From NCBI RefSeq assembly GCF_019393635.1, contig NC_057861.1, positions 76,825,327 to 76,889,326 of the forward strand: a stretch of 64,000 nucleotides of DNA, given 5' to 3'. Positions 11,853-23,749 of this stretch are shown here, piece after piece (position 1 is the first letter of the stretch; each line of letters opens with the position of its first letter). A model generated the notes under the pieces. It searched no databases. It was not told where the DNA came from and was given only the letters and a program-made list of their open reading frames with translations. Origin of the DNA: Dromiciops gliroides (Eukaryota; Chordata; Mammalia; Microbiotheria; Microbiotheriidae). The position numbers and the translations under genes are program-made.

Positions 11853-12700
11853 AAAAGCAAAAAAAGAAAGTTGGCCTCTGAGAAAAAAAAAAAAGAATGA
11901 TCTGTGTACTAAACAAGATAAAACAAAAATAGGTAACAGGGAGCAGAAGTCCCCTCCCCATAAAAAGTGAAAAGATGGTCAGGCAGCATATAGCTACCCT
12001 CAGTGAGTTCAAGTTACCAGGCTCAAATAAACTACAACCTCCAAGACCAAAAGAAGTGACACTGTGGTTGCTATGGGGCTGTCAATAATCTTTGAAAGAC
12101 TCAAAGTCCCTGAGCTTAAGAGTTTCCTCTATTCATATACCAAGTACCCATAGCATGCAGAAGAAAGAAGGAAATCAGGGTATTCTACGTCCTTCAATTC
12201 CCATGAGGTACTGTTCTCTCCTGTCCAGAATAAGCTCCAGAGTCAGGCTAACACAGAAGACAATAAAACTGAAGATTGTGCAGTGTCCACCAGAGGGCAG
12301 CAGACCATTCTAAGAGCTTACCAATGAAGACAAGAGTTAGCTTAAGGGCTGACTCTCAGGTTCTTTGCTTGATGAGTTCATAGTACTTTTTGTCTATATT
12401 ATTCATTTGGTTATCAATTATATACTTCTTTGTAATAACCCCCATGTTGCTGTCTTGTGTTATTATTTACCTTTCTGAATACTTATTGTCTCCCTAACTA
12501 GACTGTAAAGGGCAGAGGCAGGATCCTATATCACTCTGTATCATCATAGCACCTGGTACAGGGCCTTGACTACAGAAAAGTGTCAGTGTTGAAAAGGAGC
12601 ATCCCACAAACAACCTCTTAACAGCTTCAACAATACATTAAATTACCCTGGTTGTCATTCTTTCCTGTCTCTCCAATCGCCTCTACCCCCGGCATGCCTC

Positions 12701-12870
12701 CATTTATTTGGGTTTTTGCTTTGTTTTGTTTTTGATGTGGCAATGGGGGTTAAGTGACTAGCCCAGGGTCACACAGCTAGTAAGTGTCAAGTGTCTGAAT
12801 CCGGATCTGAACTCAGGTCCCCCTGACTCCAGGGCCAGTGCTCTATCCACTGTGCCACCTAGCTACCCCA
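12701..12870 (-). mobile_element. CORE-SINE
   Basis: Antisense copy with a T-rich tail at the left end. Flanked by GCATGCCTC at 12692 and 12871. On the BOP1 sense strand. Confidence 0.9.
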
Positions 12871-13136
12871 GCATGCCTCTGTTTAAAGCCCCGCCCGCGC
12901 CCACGCCCCCCCCCTCCCCGCCCCAAAGAATGGAGGTATTTCCAAGCCTCCAAAGGAGGAAGCCAAGAGTATTAGAGTTTTATATCACAATTACCTCTAA
13001 CGATCCAAAAGGGCTTACTTGAGTCCTGAGATCTCCACCCTGTTTCTTGCTCCAATGCCCCCCCACACATCTACCTTACTTTGAGCTCAGAAGTGGTGTC
13101 AAAGGGAAGCTAAGACAAAACCAATGCAGCTAAATT

Positions 13137-14275
13137 AGAAGGGAAGCAAGTAACTGGGAAAAATCTTTGCAGTAAGTTTCTCTGGGGGGCAGCTAGGTGG
13201 TGCAGTGGATAAAGCACCAGTTCTGGATTCAGAAGGACCAGAGTTCAAATCCAGCCTCAGACACTTGACACTTACTAGCTGTGTGACCCTGGACAAGTAA
13301 TTTAACCTTCACTGCCTGCAAAAAAAAAAAAAAGTTTCTCTGATAATGGTTTCATTTCCAAACTACATATGGGACTGACTGAAATTTTTAAGAATAAGAG
13401 TCTTTCTCCAATTGACAAATGGGCAGAGGATATGAACAGGTAGTTTAAAAAGGAAGAAACTATCAATAATCATATGAAAAACCTGCTCCAAAATTACTAT
13501 TAAAGAAATGCAAATTAATGTAACTCTAAGTTTCTACCTCATATCAGTTGGCAAAAAAAGAACAATGACAAATATTGGAGGGGCATTGAGAAAATAGACA
13601 CACTACTGGGTGAATTCATACAAATAGCTGAAAAACAATTTGGAATTCATACACTAAAAGTCACCAAGCTATGCAACTCCTTTGACAAAGCAATACCACT
13701 ACTAGGCCTATATCCTAAAGAGAATAAAGAGGAAAAAAGACCTATATTTAGAAAATATATTACAGCAGCTCTTTTTATACTGGCAAAGAAACAAGGGGGG
13801 TACCCATTGATTGGGGAATGGCTGAACAAATTATGATATATAAATGTGATAGAATACTATTGAGTTATTAAAAAAATACAAAAGTGATGGTTTCATGGAA
13901 TCCTGGGAAGACCCATATGAACTGATGCAGAGTGAAATGAGCAGAACCAAGAGAACAACTTATCAATAAAAAACAAGTCACTTTGAAAGACTTAAGAATT
14001 CTGATCAACCAAATGAACAACTGCAATTCTAGAGGACCAATGATGAAGCATGCTACTCACCTCCTAACATAGAGGGTACAGAACGAAACATTTATTTTTT
14101 AGACATGACCAATAGGGAAAATTTGTTTTGCTTAACTATGCATATTTGTTATATGAGTTTTGTTTTTGTTTTCATTGGAAGGGTTGGGTAGGGAGGGTAG
14201 AGAAAGCCAAAAAAACCCAATAAAGATAGGCCTAATCTCTAATTTTCAATGGACCGATATTTCAAAATAAAGTTA
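13137..14275 (+). mobile_element. L1 LINE 3' part with nested SINE
   Basis: Starts near ACTGGGAAAAATCTTTGCAG and continues after the nested SINE through CAATTGACAAATGGGCAGAG, AAGAAATGCAAATTAATGTA, TGACAAAGCAATACCACTAC, GATTGGGGAATGGCTGAACA and GAGTGAAATGAGCAGAACCA. Stops and frameshifts throughout; no coding capacity. Confidence 0.8.
13185..13333 (+). mobile_element. CORE-SINE
   Basis: Full-length copy with target-site duplication AAGTTTCTCTG, nested in the L1. Confidence 0.92.
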
Positions 14276-14371
14276 CATTATCTTGTTTAAAATTATACTA
14301 TGCCTCAGAACAAAATGTACTATGTAGGCTGTTAAATAATTTAACTCATTCATTCTCCCAGTTATCCCTGA

Positions 14372-14476
14372 GATACAGGAGTTCAAATCTGGTCTCAGAC
14401 ACTTGACACTTACTAGCTGCGTGACTCTGGGCAAGCCACTTAACCCTCACTGCCCGGCCAAAAAAAAAAAAAAAAA
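14372..14476 (+). mobile_element. CORE-SINE, 5'-truncated
   Basis: Begins inside the element (AGATACAGGAGTTCAAATCT) and ends in an A-tail of 16 bases. Confidence 0.85.
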
Positions 14477-14499
14477 GAATGGCAATGGCAATCTCTGCA

Positions 14500-14725
14500 T
14501 AGCTTAGGATACAGAGTGAAATCAGGTGATGATCAACACTAACTAACTGTGTGACCATGAACAAGTCACTTACACAACCTCGGTAGGCTTAATTTCCTCA
14601 TCTCATAGTAATAACAGCAACTACCATAGAGGACTTTTATCAAATAAGATTAAATGAGATAATGTATGTATAGTGCTTGGCCAATCTCAAAGCACTGTTT
14701 AAATGTCAGCTATTATGATTATGCT
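14500..14725 (+). repeat. MIR-type SINE
   Basis: ACTAACTGTGTGACCATGAA, then CCTCATCTCATAGTAATAAC and the 3' part AAATGTCAGCTATTATGATT. Confidence 0.75.
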
Positions 14726-14974
14726 GTCAAGGCCTTCAAATCCCCTCCTCTTCAAATCCCAATTTCTCAGCTCAAACTCTGAAATGTCCACATATGACCT
14801 CACTAGGTCTTACTCCACAGTTCATTCATATCCAAGTGCAGTGTCATAGAAGGGATAGACCTGAAGTCAGAACTGTGTTTAAGTCTTGGCTCTGCAACAT
14901 ATACTAACCATATAATATGGGCAAGATAATAGTACTACTAGCCTAATACTTTCTTGCAACAATCAACAAACATT

Positions 14975-15165
14975 TATTAAGCACCCACTATGAGACACTT
15001 ACTAGTTTGTGACCCCTGGACAAGTCACTTTAAACTCTGTTTGCCTTCAGTTTCTTCATTTGTAAAATGAGCTGGAGAAGGAAATGGCAAACTATTCCAC
15101 TATCTTCGTCAAGAAAACCCCAAATGAGGTCATGAAAAGTTGGACATGACTGAAAAATTATGAGA
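14975..15165 (+). repeat. SINE with RTE-type 3' tail
   Basis: MIR-like core (TTGTGACCCCTGGACAAGTC) joined to the tail AGAAGGAAATGGCAAACTAT ... AACCCCAAATGAGGTCATGA ... GACATGACTG, which matches the 3' end of BovB-like RTE LINEs. The head is lost against an antisense L2 3' end (TTATTAAGCACC). Confidence 0.7.
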
Positions 15166-15540
15166 GAAGCTAAGTATATACAAACACAAATATGAAAACA
15201 GTCCCTGATTTCAAGTAGTTTACATTTTACTGGGTGAGGCTGAGTTCAAGGCAATGACACGCACTCAGATAAGTAAATACAAAAAAACTAAGTCAGATAG
15301 GGTCAGAGGAGCAGAGAACAAGCATTAACAACAACCAAAATCAGGGAAAGACCTAATGGAGGAGACAGCATTTGAGCTGTCTTGAAAGGAGAGAGATTCT
15401 AAGAAGGGGAAGGAGAAAAAAGAAATGTATACAAGGAACAGCAAAGTAAACCAATTTAGCTAGACCATAGAACAGATGAGGGGGAATAATCAGAAAGCAG
15501 CCTAGAAAGCTAAGTTAGACTGTGAATAAGTCTTTCTAGT
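15165..15540 (-). repeat. L2 LINE, 3' part
   Basis: Antisense L2 pattern: ACAGTCCCTGATTTCAAGTA, AGTAAATACAAAAAAACTAA, AGCTGTCTTGAAAGGAGAGA. Diverged. Confidence 0.6.
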
Positions 15541-15599
15541 GCTTGTTTAACTCAACTTATACTTCCTAATTATACCTTAGAATGGATAAGGAATACTCT

Positions 15600-15785
15600 C
15601 CTAAACACTTTCACATATAACCATGCCTTAAGGCAAGGCACTTACTCCCCTCACTTGACAACTGAGGAAATAAGAAGTTAACTTGCCCAGTACCTCATGG
15701 CTGGTTAGTGGCAGAGTCAAAAGAAGAACCCAAGTACTTTGGATCTCTTTCCATTACACTGACTACTTCCTAAACTTAGCCTCAA
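15600..15785 (-). repeat. MIR-type SINE
   Basis: Antisense: GACAACTGAGGAAATAAGAA, TTAACTTGCCCAGTACC, GGTTAGTGGCAGAGTC. Confidence 0.7.
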
Positions 15786-15794
15786 AAGAAGTGA

Positions 15795-16000
15795 ATGAGA
15801 GTCCTTGGACACTTACTTTACAAGTTCTGTGACCTTGGGGCAAGTACCTTAGTCCCTACATGTGAGCCCAGTTTCCTCATCAGTAAAATGAGGATAAAAA
15901 TACCTGACCCAGTTATCACAAAAGGCTGCTAAAATAATGAAATGGAATGATACATATTATTAATGCTTTTATAAACTGGAAAGTGCTATAATGCCAAGAA
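15795..16000 (+). repeat. MIR-type SINE
   Basis: TTCTGTGACCTTGGGGCAAG, CAGTTTCCTCATCAGTAAAA, TGAGGATAAAAATACC and a MIR-like 3' end. Confidence 0.8.
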
Positions 16001-16326
16001 TAATCCTACCCTAAAAGTAGTCTTGGGATCCTGACAAATTTTCAGCTAAATAAGATACTTTTAATCATTTTGTTGTTGAGTAACTGCCAGAGACCCAGTA
16101 AATAAATGGTAGCAAATACAGAAAGTGAAGAACATTGTTAAAATGCTTTGGGCAAACCGAAAATAACAAAAGAATACTAGAGAACATCCAGGCAAATTTG
16201 TAACCGACCTTCTACAACATCTTCAACTTTAACAAGTGATCACTCAGCCTTTTCTCCAAGGCTTCCAGGGGTGGTAAATCCATTGCCTCTCAAGGTGCCC
16301 ATCTCCCTTTTGGAAAGCTCTAAAAA

Positions 16327-16474
16327 TTTTTTTTTTTTGGGTGAGGCAATTGGGGTTAAGTGACTTGCCCAGGGTCACACAGCTAGTAAGTGTCAAGTGT
16401 CTGAGGCCGGATTTGAACTCGGGTACTCCTGACTCCAGGGCCGGTGCTCTACCTACTGCACCACCTAGCTGCCC
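16327..16474 (-). mobile_element. CORE-SINE
   Basis: Full-length antisense copy from a poly(T) to CTAGCTGCCCC, on the BOP1 sense strand. Confidence 0.92.
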
Positions 16475-16834
16475 CTGGGGCTTTTTTTTAATATTTTTTT
16501 TTAGCATTCCAAATCTGACAACTATTAAGAGATGCAAACCTCCTATTCAAAGCCCAGAGTGTACAGCATGTGAAACCATGATCTTTACAACATAGAACCT
16601 ATTCTTTTTCAAGGCATGAAACAAAATCGATATGTCAGTTTCAAAGTTTTCCTATTTGCTTATGTCTCCCTATGAATTTCCTTCTGTTCTTTTCTATTCC
16701 TTTTAAAAATGTTCAATGGCCCTTCTTTCTTACTTTTCTGTTATCACTATGGCATAATCTCTTCCCCTCCCAAACCTCTCAATTTAAAAAAAATCCTCCC
16801 TTGAGATTTAACTATTGTCGGCAAAACAAAATCC

Positions 16835-16900
16835 ATGCATTGAGAGAGAGGAGAGAGAGAGAGAGAAGGCAGAGAGGAGAGAGGGAGAGGAAGAGAAAGC
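16835..16900. repeat. (GA)n purine tract
   Basis: About 65 bases of almost pure G and A (GAGAGAGAGGAGAGAGAG and on). Confidence 0.9.
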
Positions 16901-16909
16901 ATTTCAGAA

Positions 16910-17200
16910 GCACCGTGTATGGCACTGAGCTAAGCACTGAGGATATAAATATAAGCCAAGAACAACAATCCATACATTCATGGAGTTTACATACTTGTGA
17001 GGAGGATAATTTATAAAAGGAATCTAGAAAGCAGGAAGGTTATCCATGATAGCATGGCATGGAGATGCTAGAGGAATGAGAATACTTCAATAGAGGCAAG
17101 ATAAGGCCAAAGCCTATCAGAGCCCACAGTGATAACAGGAACAGAACCCAAAATTCTAGTTGAGAAGTAGAGATGATGATGGCCTGAGTGGCAACTGCCC
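16910..17200 (-). repeat. L2 LINE, 3' end
   Basis: Antisense: GGCACTGAGCTAAGCACTGA, GGATATAAATATAAGCC, CATGGAGTTTACATACTTG. Confidence 0.65.
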
Positions 17201-17309
17201 TGTGTCAAAATGGCCATGGAGTGCCATGACCAAAAATGTTCAAGGCATTCTGCATCTCAAATCCATCACCTCTCTGAGAGTAGGTAGGTAGCAGGCTTCA
17301 TCATCAGAT

Positions 17310-17515
17310 CTCTAGGGTGGTGGTCATTGCATTAATCAGAATTCTTAAGTCTTTCAAAGTCATTTTTCATTAAAATGTTGTATGGACATTGAATAAATGA
17401 TTCTCCTATTTCTGCTCACCTTACTTTGCATCAGTTCATAAAGGTCTTCTTAGGCTTCTCTAAATCCATCCATTTCATCATTCCTTATGGTACAATAATA
17501 AAGTTCTAACGTTAG
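17310..17515 (-). repeat. L1 LINE fragment
   Basis: Antisense of the L1 3' region: ATTCTTAAGTCTTTCAAAGT, TTTGCATCAGTTCATAAAGG, ATTTCATCATTCCTTATGGT. Confidence 0.75.
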
Positions 17516-17799
17516 GAAGTTTTTTCTTACACTGAGCCTAAATCTATGTGTCCCACTACAACCTCATTTTATTGCTTTTCACCCTGTCCTTTAGGGTCAA
17601 ACAGGACAATATATAATCCTCCTTTCATAAGACAGACCTTTAAATACTGACAAGTTAAGTCTCCTCTTCTCAGGCTGAGCATACCAGTTACTTCAATGGA
17701 GTCTAGTACTGAACACCGGTAAGGACCCTGAAGTCAGAGGGGAGAAATGATTTGCCCCACATGGCATAACTCACATGGCCAAGTGAAGAGTCAAACCCA

Positions 17800-17970
17800 G
17801 ATCTCTCTTTCCCTGTGATGTGGTGAAGCACCTCTGCGGGCCTCAGTTACCTCATCTACAAAACGGGGATGATATGATCTGTAGTACCTATCCCACAGGA
17901 CTTTTGTAAGGCTCAAAGGAGAAAATGGATCAAATTGCTGTACTAATTTTAAAATCACTATATATGGGTC
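17800..17970 (+). repeat. MIR-type SINE, 3' half
   Basis: CCTCAGTTACCTCATCTACA followed by GGGGATGATATGATC and CCCACAGGACTTTTGTAAGG. Confidence 0.65.
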
Positions 17971-18179
17971 GTCATCATCAAGGGCATGCAGATCAGGATT
18001 CTGCCAGCACCACAGAGAAACACTACAGCAGGAGCCACAAGCAGCTAGTTCTCAAATATTCTTCCCAAACATAGCAATGATCCTAATTACCAAAATCTAA
18101 TGATATTTATTCTTTATTCAAATGAGTTGAAGAAAAGTCAATGGACATGTTTAAGCAGCTTCTGCTTAATAACATTGAC

Positions 18180-18365
18180 ACAGCACTTTTGAGATCTGTA
18201 AAGCACTATCTATACATTTAGAGCACCACAACCCTATAAGGTAGACAGAATAGGGATATTAATCCCCAATTTTACAGATAAGGAAACTGAAGCTCTCAGA
18301 TGTTCAGTGACCTACTATGGTCACCCAGCTAAGTAGAACTTGGCACCCAGGGGTGGGATAAAGAC
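18180..18365 (-). repeat. MIR-type SINE
   Basis: Antisense: TTTACAGATAAGGAAACTGA, TCAGTGACCTACTATGGTCA, then CCAGCTAAGTAGAACTTGGC. Confidence 0.7.
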
Positions 18366-18866
18366 AGAGTGCATACTGTCATATTTTGGTGTGCTTTTCT
18401 ACACTTTGTAGAACACAATCCATGATGTGGAAAATGTATAAAGATACTGCTTAATAAGTCCTTGTGACTAAGCTATGGACATGAAAAAGATGTGGTTTCT
18501 ATCCTCAAGGAACTCCCAATCAAGAAGAGGAGAAAACCTCAAGAACATAAATAGAGCACAAAGGCTGGGCACAGTTTGGTGCCACAAGGGAAATCCAAAC
18601 AACACGCTTTTGTGTCCTCATCTTGGGTCACTGCTAGGCTAGGTCCACTCCAAATTTATAGGGTAGATTTTAAATGAATTTGGATTACTATACAACAATT
18701 TTCAAATCCTCAGTCACTGATTTTCTTACACACAAGAGCTACTCTATAAGTTATTTTCTCAACCTCCAACTTTATTCTTGCCTCAATTACTTTCAGCAGT
18801 TGACCTCACCTCCAAGTACTGAGAATCAAGGCAGGAGAGTGAGAAGTAACAAATGATTATGGGTCT

Positions 18867-19239
18867 TGTTAAAAGGCTAAAATTCTAGCTAAACTGTCTA
18901 AAATATCTAATGAGTGGTCGCAATAAATTATAAGCTTTAGCAAGAGTTAGACTTTTTAAGCATTTATTAAGGAGAATAAGAATTTGGTAAAGAGAGAAAG
19001 AAAGGCTAGATTCCTATCTATTAAAGGGGAGAGAGCATTCCTAGCTCCACTCTCCGCCAGAAGTCCTCCAGGAAAAGAGAGCATCAGAGCGCCAGGCTCC
19101 CCTTCTTCCTCCCACAAGCAAACATCACTTCCTGATGCCAAAGAAAAGCCGCATGGTCTTGCCCTCAAAGACCTTCACCTCATGGGTGGAGCTCTTCTAC
19201 AGTAAGTCTCCAGCAGGTGGCATCAATCCAATCATTACA
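18867..19239 (-). mobile_element. Solo LTR of an endogenous retrovirus, copy 2
   Basis: 373 bp, TG...CA ends, same family and orientation as 10714-11083 with high identity over the whole length. Minus-strand AATAAA lies before the U5-like end. The 9-mer TATGGGTCT is directly left of it and recurs about 10 bp right of it, a displaced duplication. No gag, pol or env sequence is nearby. Confidence 0.7.
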
Positions 19240-19862
19240 GTCAGTAAGTATGGGTCTGAATGAATGACAGAAATAGGTAAGTCTGAAAGAGGGGTGAGTT
19301 TCAGGGGGAAGAAGAAGAATAATGATGAACTCTATTCTGGACATGTTAAGTATAAAATGCACATGATCTCTGTTACCCATTTGATCCTCACAAAAACCAG
19401 GAGACAGATGCTATTATTACCCCATTTTACTGAGCTAAGGAAACTGAGGCTGAGTGGCTGTTTTGCTCAAGGTCACACAACTCCTATGAGTCTGAGGCAG
19501 GATTTGTATTCAGGTCTTTCTGACTGCAACACTGCCCACTAGCTACCGGGCTGAAAAGTGTAGCAGACAGGTGGAGATTGAAAGACCCAGGAGCACCAGA
19601 CATAGATATGAAGATTGGTCATTATGTGTTTGGGTAGCTGATGAGGTCGCAGAAAAAGAAAAGGGCCCAGGACAAAGCTCAAAAGGACACTTAAGTTAGG
19701 CAGGTGCTAGCAAAGGAAACTAAGAAGGAATGGTCCATAGGTAGAAGAACAAAAAAGAGCAATGTCACAAAATCCCAGATCAGCCAGAGAATCCAGGAGG
19801 AAAGAAAAGTCAAATCCCTGTCAAATGCTACTGGGAGGTCAAGAAGAAGAATTAAGTACTGG
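19240..19862 (-). repeat. L2 LINE, RT-region remnant, split by a MIR
   Basis: Antisense L2 ORF2: TCTGGACATGTTAAGTATAA, GGGCCCAGGACAAAGCTC, AGGAAACTAAGAAGGAATGG, CAAATGCTACTGGGAGGTC. An antisense MIR occupies about 19370-19550. Confidence 0.65.
19370..19550 (-). repeat. MIR-type SINE
   Basis: Antisense: CCCATTTTACTGAGCTAAGG, CTCAAGGTCACACAACTCCT, TTGTATTCAGGTCTTTCTGA. Confidence 0.75.
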
Positions 19863-19924
19863 GATACCCTGGTGATATAAGAAAGAGAAATATCAATGAA
19901 AACTTTTTTTTTAAAAAGGGATCA

Positions 19925-20076
19925 TGGGGCAGCTAGGTGGCCTCAGTGGGATAGAGCACCTGACCCTGGAGTCAGGAGCACCTGAGTTCAAATCCAGCCT
20001 CAGACACTTAACATGTAACTAGCTGTGTGACCCTGGCAAGTCACTTGACCCCAATTGCCTCACCCCCCCCAACAAA
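19925..20076 (+). mobile_element. CORE-SINE
   Basis: Full-length with small insertions in the head (GGTGGCCTCAGTGGGATAG); the tail is C-rich (CACCCCCCCC) instead of pure A. Confidence 0.9.
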
Positions 20077-20314
20077 AGGACTCATTAACTCTTTGACTGA
20101 CTTCAAGTTGAATGAGTATGCACTGTGATGTGGCAACTAAAAGCCTAATGAGTCCCACTAGTACCTCTGCCCTGGTTAGAAACATCTAAAGTACTGATTC
20201 ACTCTCACAATTAAGAACACTGATAAAGTGGAGCCTGTCTGGAAATCAAACAGGATGATGACGGGCTTTGAGTCTGCTTACCAATTAAAAGCATTTAAGT
20301 GCCTACTTAAGGCA

Positions 20315-20470
20315 ACTAGGTGATACAGTGGCACTGGACTGAGTCCAACTATGTATGGAATACATGTCAATCTGATTGCTCAGTTTCCTCAACTGTAAAG
20401 AGGGATAATAAAAGGCACTTACCTCAAAGGGTTCAATGAGGGTCAAATGAAAGATACCTTTGATAAAGCA
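20315..20470 (+). repeat. SINE/MIR remnant
   Basis: GGCAACTAGGTGATACAGTG head remnant followed by CAGTTTCCTCAACTGTAAAG and a MIR-type 3' part. Confidence 0.55.
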
Positions 20471-20884
20471 TTTTTGCGCCCCTGCCTGGGGGGCCACAAG
20501 AAGGTATACTAAAATGTCTGGTCCTACCTTCTCCTCTCTCTTCCCCTTCCCTACTATATGCCATGGGTTACAGTAGGTTGCAGCAGGATGTGAGACTTGT
20601 CTTGAAGGAAGGGAGGGATTTATATGATGGGGAAAAAGACTCACAGAAGGACATCCATAGCAATCTTTTAATCTGAATGAAGGATTAGATTTAATCCGAT
20701 TACATCAGAGAACAGACACTAGGAGAGAAGGGTAAAGCTACAACAAGGGTAAATTGAGGCTTAGTTGTCAGGCAAACTTCTAGAAAGGCAATAGAGTTGC
20801 CTGCCCCTCCTGAAAACCTTCAAATAAAAGAATCACTTCTCAGGTATGTCACAGATGGACCAGATATCCAATGAGGTCTTACAT

Positions 20885-21300
20885 TTCTGTGATTCTAATG
20901 AAGAATTGCTAAACACATGGCTAGTACATGAATGAAATGGAATATTACTGCATAAACATTATAAATAAAATTAATACGGAGAAGCACAGAAGATTTATAT
21001 GGAATACAAAGTATGCAGATTCAAGAAAGTACAACATGATAACGATATAAATGGAAAGAAAAAAATCAAATAAAACTGAATATCTGTGTAATTATAATCT
21101 AGTCCCAAAGACAAGAGAAAAATATACCTCACTCCCATTCTTTGCAGAAGTAAGGGACTATGGGTATGGAAAATAGCATAGACTGTCAGTCTCAAATGAT
21201 GTGATTAGTTTTATTGAACTGCTTTTCTTTTTTGGAGGGTTGGGAGAGAAGACAGAAATAAAGGTGACATAAAAACAAAAGCTATAAAACATTTTTAATT
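20885..21300 (+). repeat. L1 LINE 3' end, older subfamily
   Basis: GGAATATTACTGCATAAACA, then AAGAAAGTACAACATGATAA and TTTGCAGAAGTAAGGGACTA, parallel to L1 3' ends but different in the terminal part. It resembles 22795-23210. Confidence 0.55.
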
Positions 21301-21489
21301 CCCTCCCTTCCATCAATGCCTAATTCAAGTATTTGTCTTCCATGACGGATTCCCTGACTCCTATAAGATGAACATAACTTATCCCCCCTCAAATTTCTCA
21401 TCAAACCTCTCTCTCTTTACACTTATCACATTTTGCCTTAGAGGCAAATATGAGAATGTTCCCTAATTTCAAGAGCTGTATGAAATTCT

Positions 21490-21715
21490 GAAAAAAACTA
21501 AGTGTCTTGCCCAGGGACACAGAGCTGACCTATCAATGGCAGAATCTGAACGCAAGTTTTCCTGATTCCAAGTCCTTCACTCTGTCCACTCTACCTTATT
21601 TAGAGTCTCTCTTAAAGGACTTGTTCAGGGTCACTAAGTCAATATTCAAACCCAGACACCCTAACTCTAAACCCAGAGCTCTTCTTAATATACCACACTG
21701 CCTCTATCCTACTGG
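21490..21715 (-). repeat. MIR-type SINE remnants
   Basis: Two antisense pieces: GTCTTGCCCAGGGACACAGA at 21503 and GACTTGTTCAGGGTCACTAA at 21619. Confidence 0.6.
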
Positions 21716-21737
21716 TCCTCATGTCTAGTCTACCCAA

Positions 21738-21975
21738 ATGAGGCAGCTGGGTGGTACAGTGAACAGGGCACTATGCCTAAAGCCAAGAAGACCTGAATTC
21801 AAACCCAGCCTCAGATACTATCCTACTATGTGATCTGTTTGCCTCAGCTTCCTCATCTGTAAATGAGTGGAGAAGGAAATGCCACACCCACTCCCCAGTA
21901 TCTCTGCAAGGAAAACCCCCCTAAGAGGTCATGAAGAGGCAGACAAGTCTCTAAAATGACTGAACAACAACAATA
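21738..21975 (+). mobile_element. SINE with RTE-type 3' tail
   Basis: Head GAGGCAGCTGGGTGGTACAG, core CCCAGCCTCAGATACTATCC, then the tail TGGAGAAGGAAATGCC ... GGTCATGAAGAGGCAGACAA ... TGACTGAACAACAACAAT. The 3' half is shared with the BovB-like RTE ends at 41890 and 58525, which suggests mobilisation by RTE machinery. Confidence 0.8.
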
Positions 21976-22604
21976 ATAATAAGTCCTTCCCCAGTGGAAT
22001 AAGCTCCCTTGAGGCACAGACGACCAAGCTTTAATACCCTCTCTGGATTCCCACTTCATGACCTATTAAAGTGCACTGCACAATGACATTTTTACTGATA
22101 TGCTATTTATTTAGAAAATCCTAAGGTATCAGCAATAAAACCAATTGAGCAAATAGCTTTAGTAAAGTTTCAGGCTAATGAAATCAACCTATAAAAAATG
22201 AACAGCATTTCTACAGAATGTACTACTATATTAAATTACTAACAAGCTAAACTACAAGAGAACGGTCAGCGCCAGACAAGATTAACTGTCCACAGGCTTA
22301 CAGGATTAGATGGAGCTCCTTGAAGTGGGGGATGGATAAGGCAGAGGAAGGTCAACCTAGCCTGGACTTAATGCCTCTGATGCCTACAGAGATGGCTGTT
22401 TAATGTGAAGCAGCCCCCCACCCTTACCCCTACTTCTATCCTTCCTACTCCTTAGAGAGCAGAGATATAGATGCCTATGGCCATTCAGCAAGAAAACACC
22501 AATGTGACTGTCTCTGTGTCCTTAAGAACTATTTCCCTTTAGATAACTGCAGTATACTCCACCTTGGAATATTAACCCCCCACCCCCCACCCCCAGGGGT
22601 CAGG

Positions 22605-22780
22605 GTCAGACCTGAACTTTAGGAAGATCGCTTTGGCAGCTGACATGAGGATGGAATGGAGTAAGGAGAAACATGAGGTAGGCAGTCTACCACCAGACAT
22701 GAATGCCCAGGCATGATAGGAAATGAGGGCCCCTGTGCTAGAGTGTGACAGTGTCAAGAAGAGAGAAGGCAGCACATATG
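22605..22780 (-). repeat. L2 LINE fragment
   Basis: Antisense: GTCAGACCTGAACTTTAGGA, AGATCGCTTTGGCAGCTGAC. Confidence 0.65.
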
Positions 22781-22794
22781 AAGATGCTACAGAG

Positions 22795-23210
22795 GATAAA
22801 ATGAAATTTTTGCTTTCTTCTTACTCTTTAAAATAAGAAATCTTCCTGATAAACGATGTTTAGGGAAGGAGGGAGAAGGCAGAGTATAGGGGAAATCTAG
22901 TTGAAGAAAAAACAAAAGATATCAATTTTTAAAAATTTTTAAGAAACTAAAAAATGAAAAATTGTAACAAACTTAGTCCCAAATAAGAGACATGGGAAGA
23001 TACTTCTCCCCACTTCTTTGCAGCCAGGGATCACAGACACGGGATACTACATATAAGACTTTTGTGATGTTAATTAGTTTTGCAGAACTTTTTGGTGGGT
23101 TCATTATAAGGGATGGTCCTTTGAAAAAGAGTGTAGGAAAGGATACTGTGGCAAATGTTAAATAATATAAAATAAAGGGTATCAATAAGACTTGTCTCCA
23201 TCCTACAAAA
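22795..23210 (+). repeat. L1 LINE 3' end, older subfamily
   Basis: Shares blocks with 20885-21300: ACTTCTTTGCAGCCAGGGAT, GATGTTAATTAGTTTTGCAG. Confidence 0.5.
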
Positions 23211-23749
23211 TGCCAGGTAGCCTCCACACAGGTGAAAGCAAAGAGTAGACCTCTTCAGTAGAGGAGACCAGCAGTTCATCAACTCTCCCATAACTGCTCA
23301 TCTTAAATAAACTGTTCAATGGGATTAACCAGTGAGTGTTTAATGTCCAGCAATGCGGCAGATAGAAATATCAACATGGATCCTATTTTTAAACTCAAAG
23401 ACTAGCCGGGAGACAATATTAATATATGTGAAGAAACTGGAGAACCTGAAATGGAATGTGATTAAGAGATTAGGTATATGCTTCAAAATGAAATGTTATG
23501 GGGTTCCAAAGGAGAGAAAACTTGGGGCTGGCATCATCAGAGACAGCTTCCCAAAGGAGGGATGGGAAGATAGGTATGATGCTCAAAGTGCCAAGAACCA
23601 TCTTCCCACTAACATTGACTTAGCCAGCACTAGAATAACTCCCAGGCTACACCCAATTAATTTAGGTTCCCAGTTTTTGTTTTTTACCAAGCACTTATTT
23701 AGCACAGTTCTAGGGCTAAGATTTGAACTTTAGATAAGAGAGCCTGGGA

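Noticed and set aside
10714-19239. One provirus bounded by the two LTRs
   Set aside because: No viral coding sequence between them, no shared flanking duplication, and the interior is unrelated intronic repeats.
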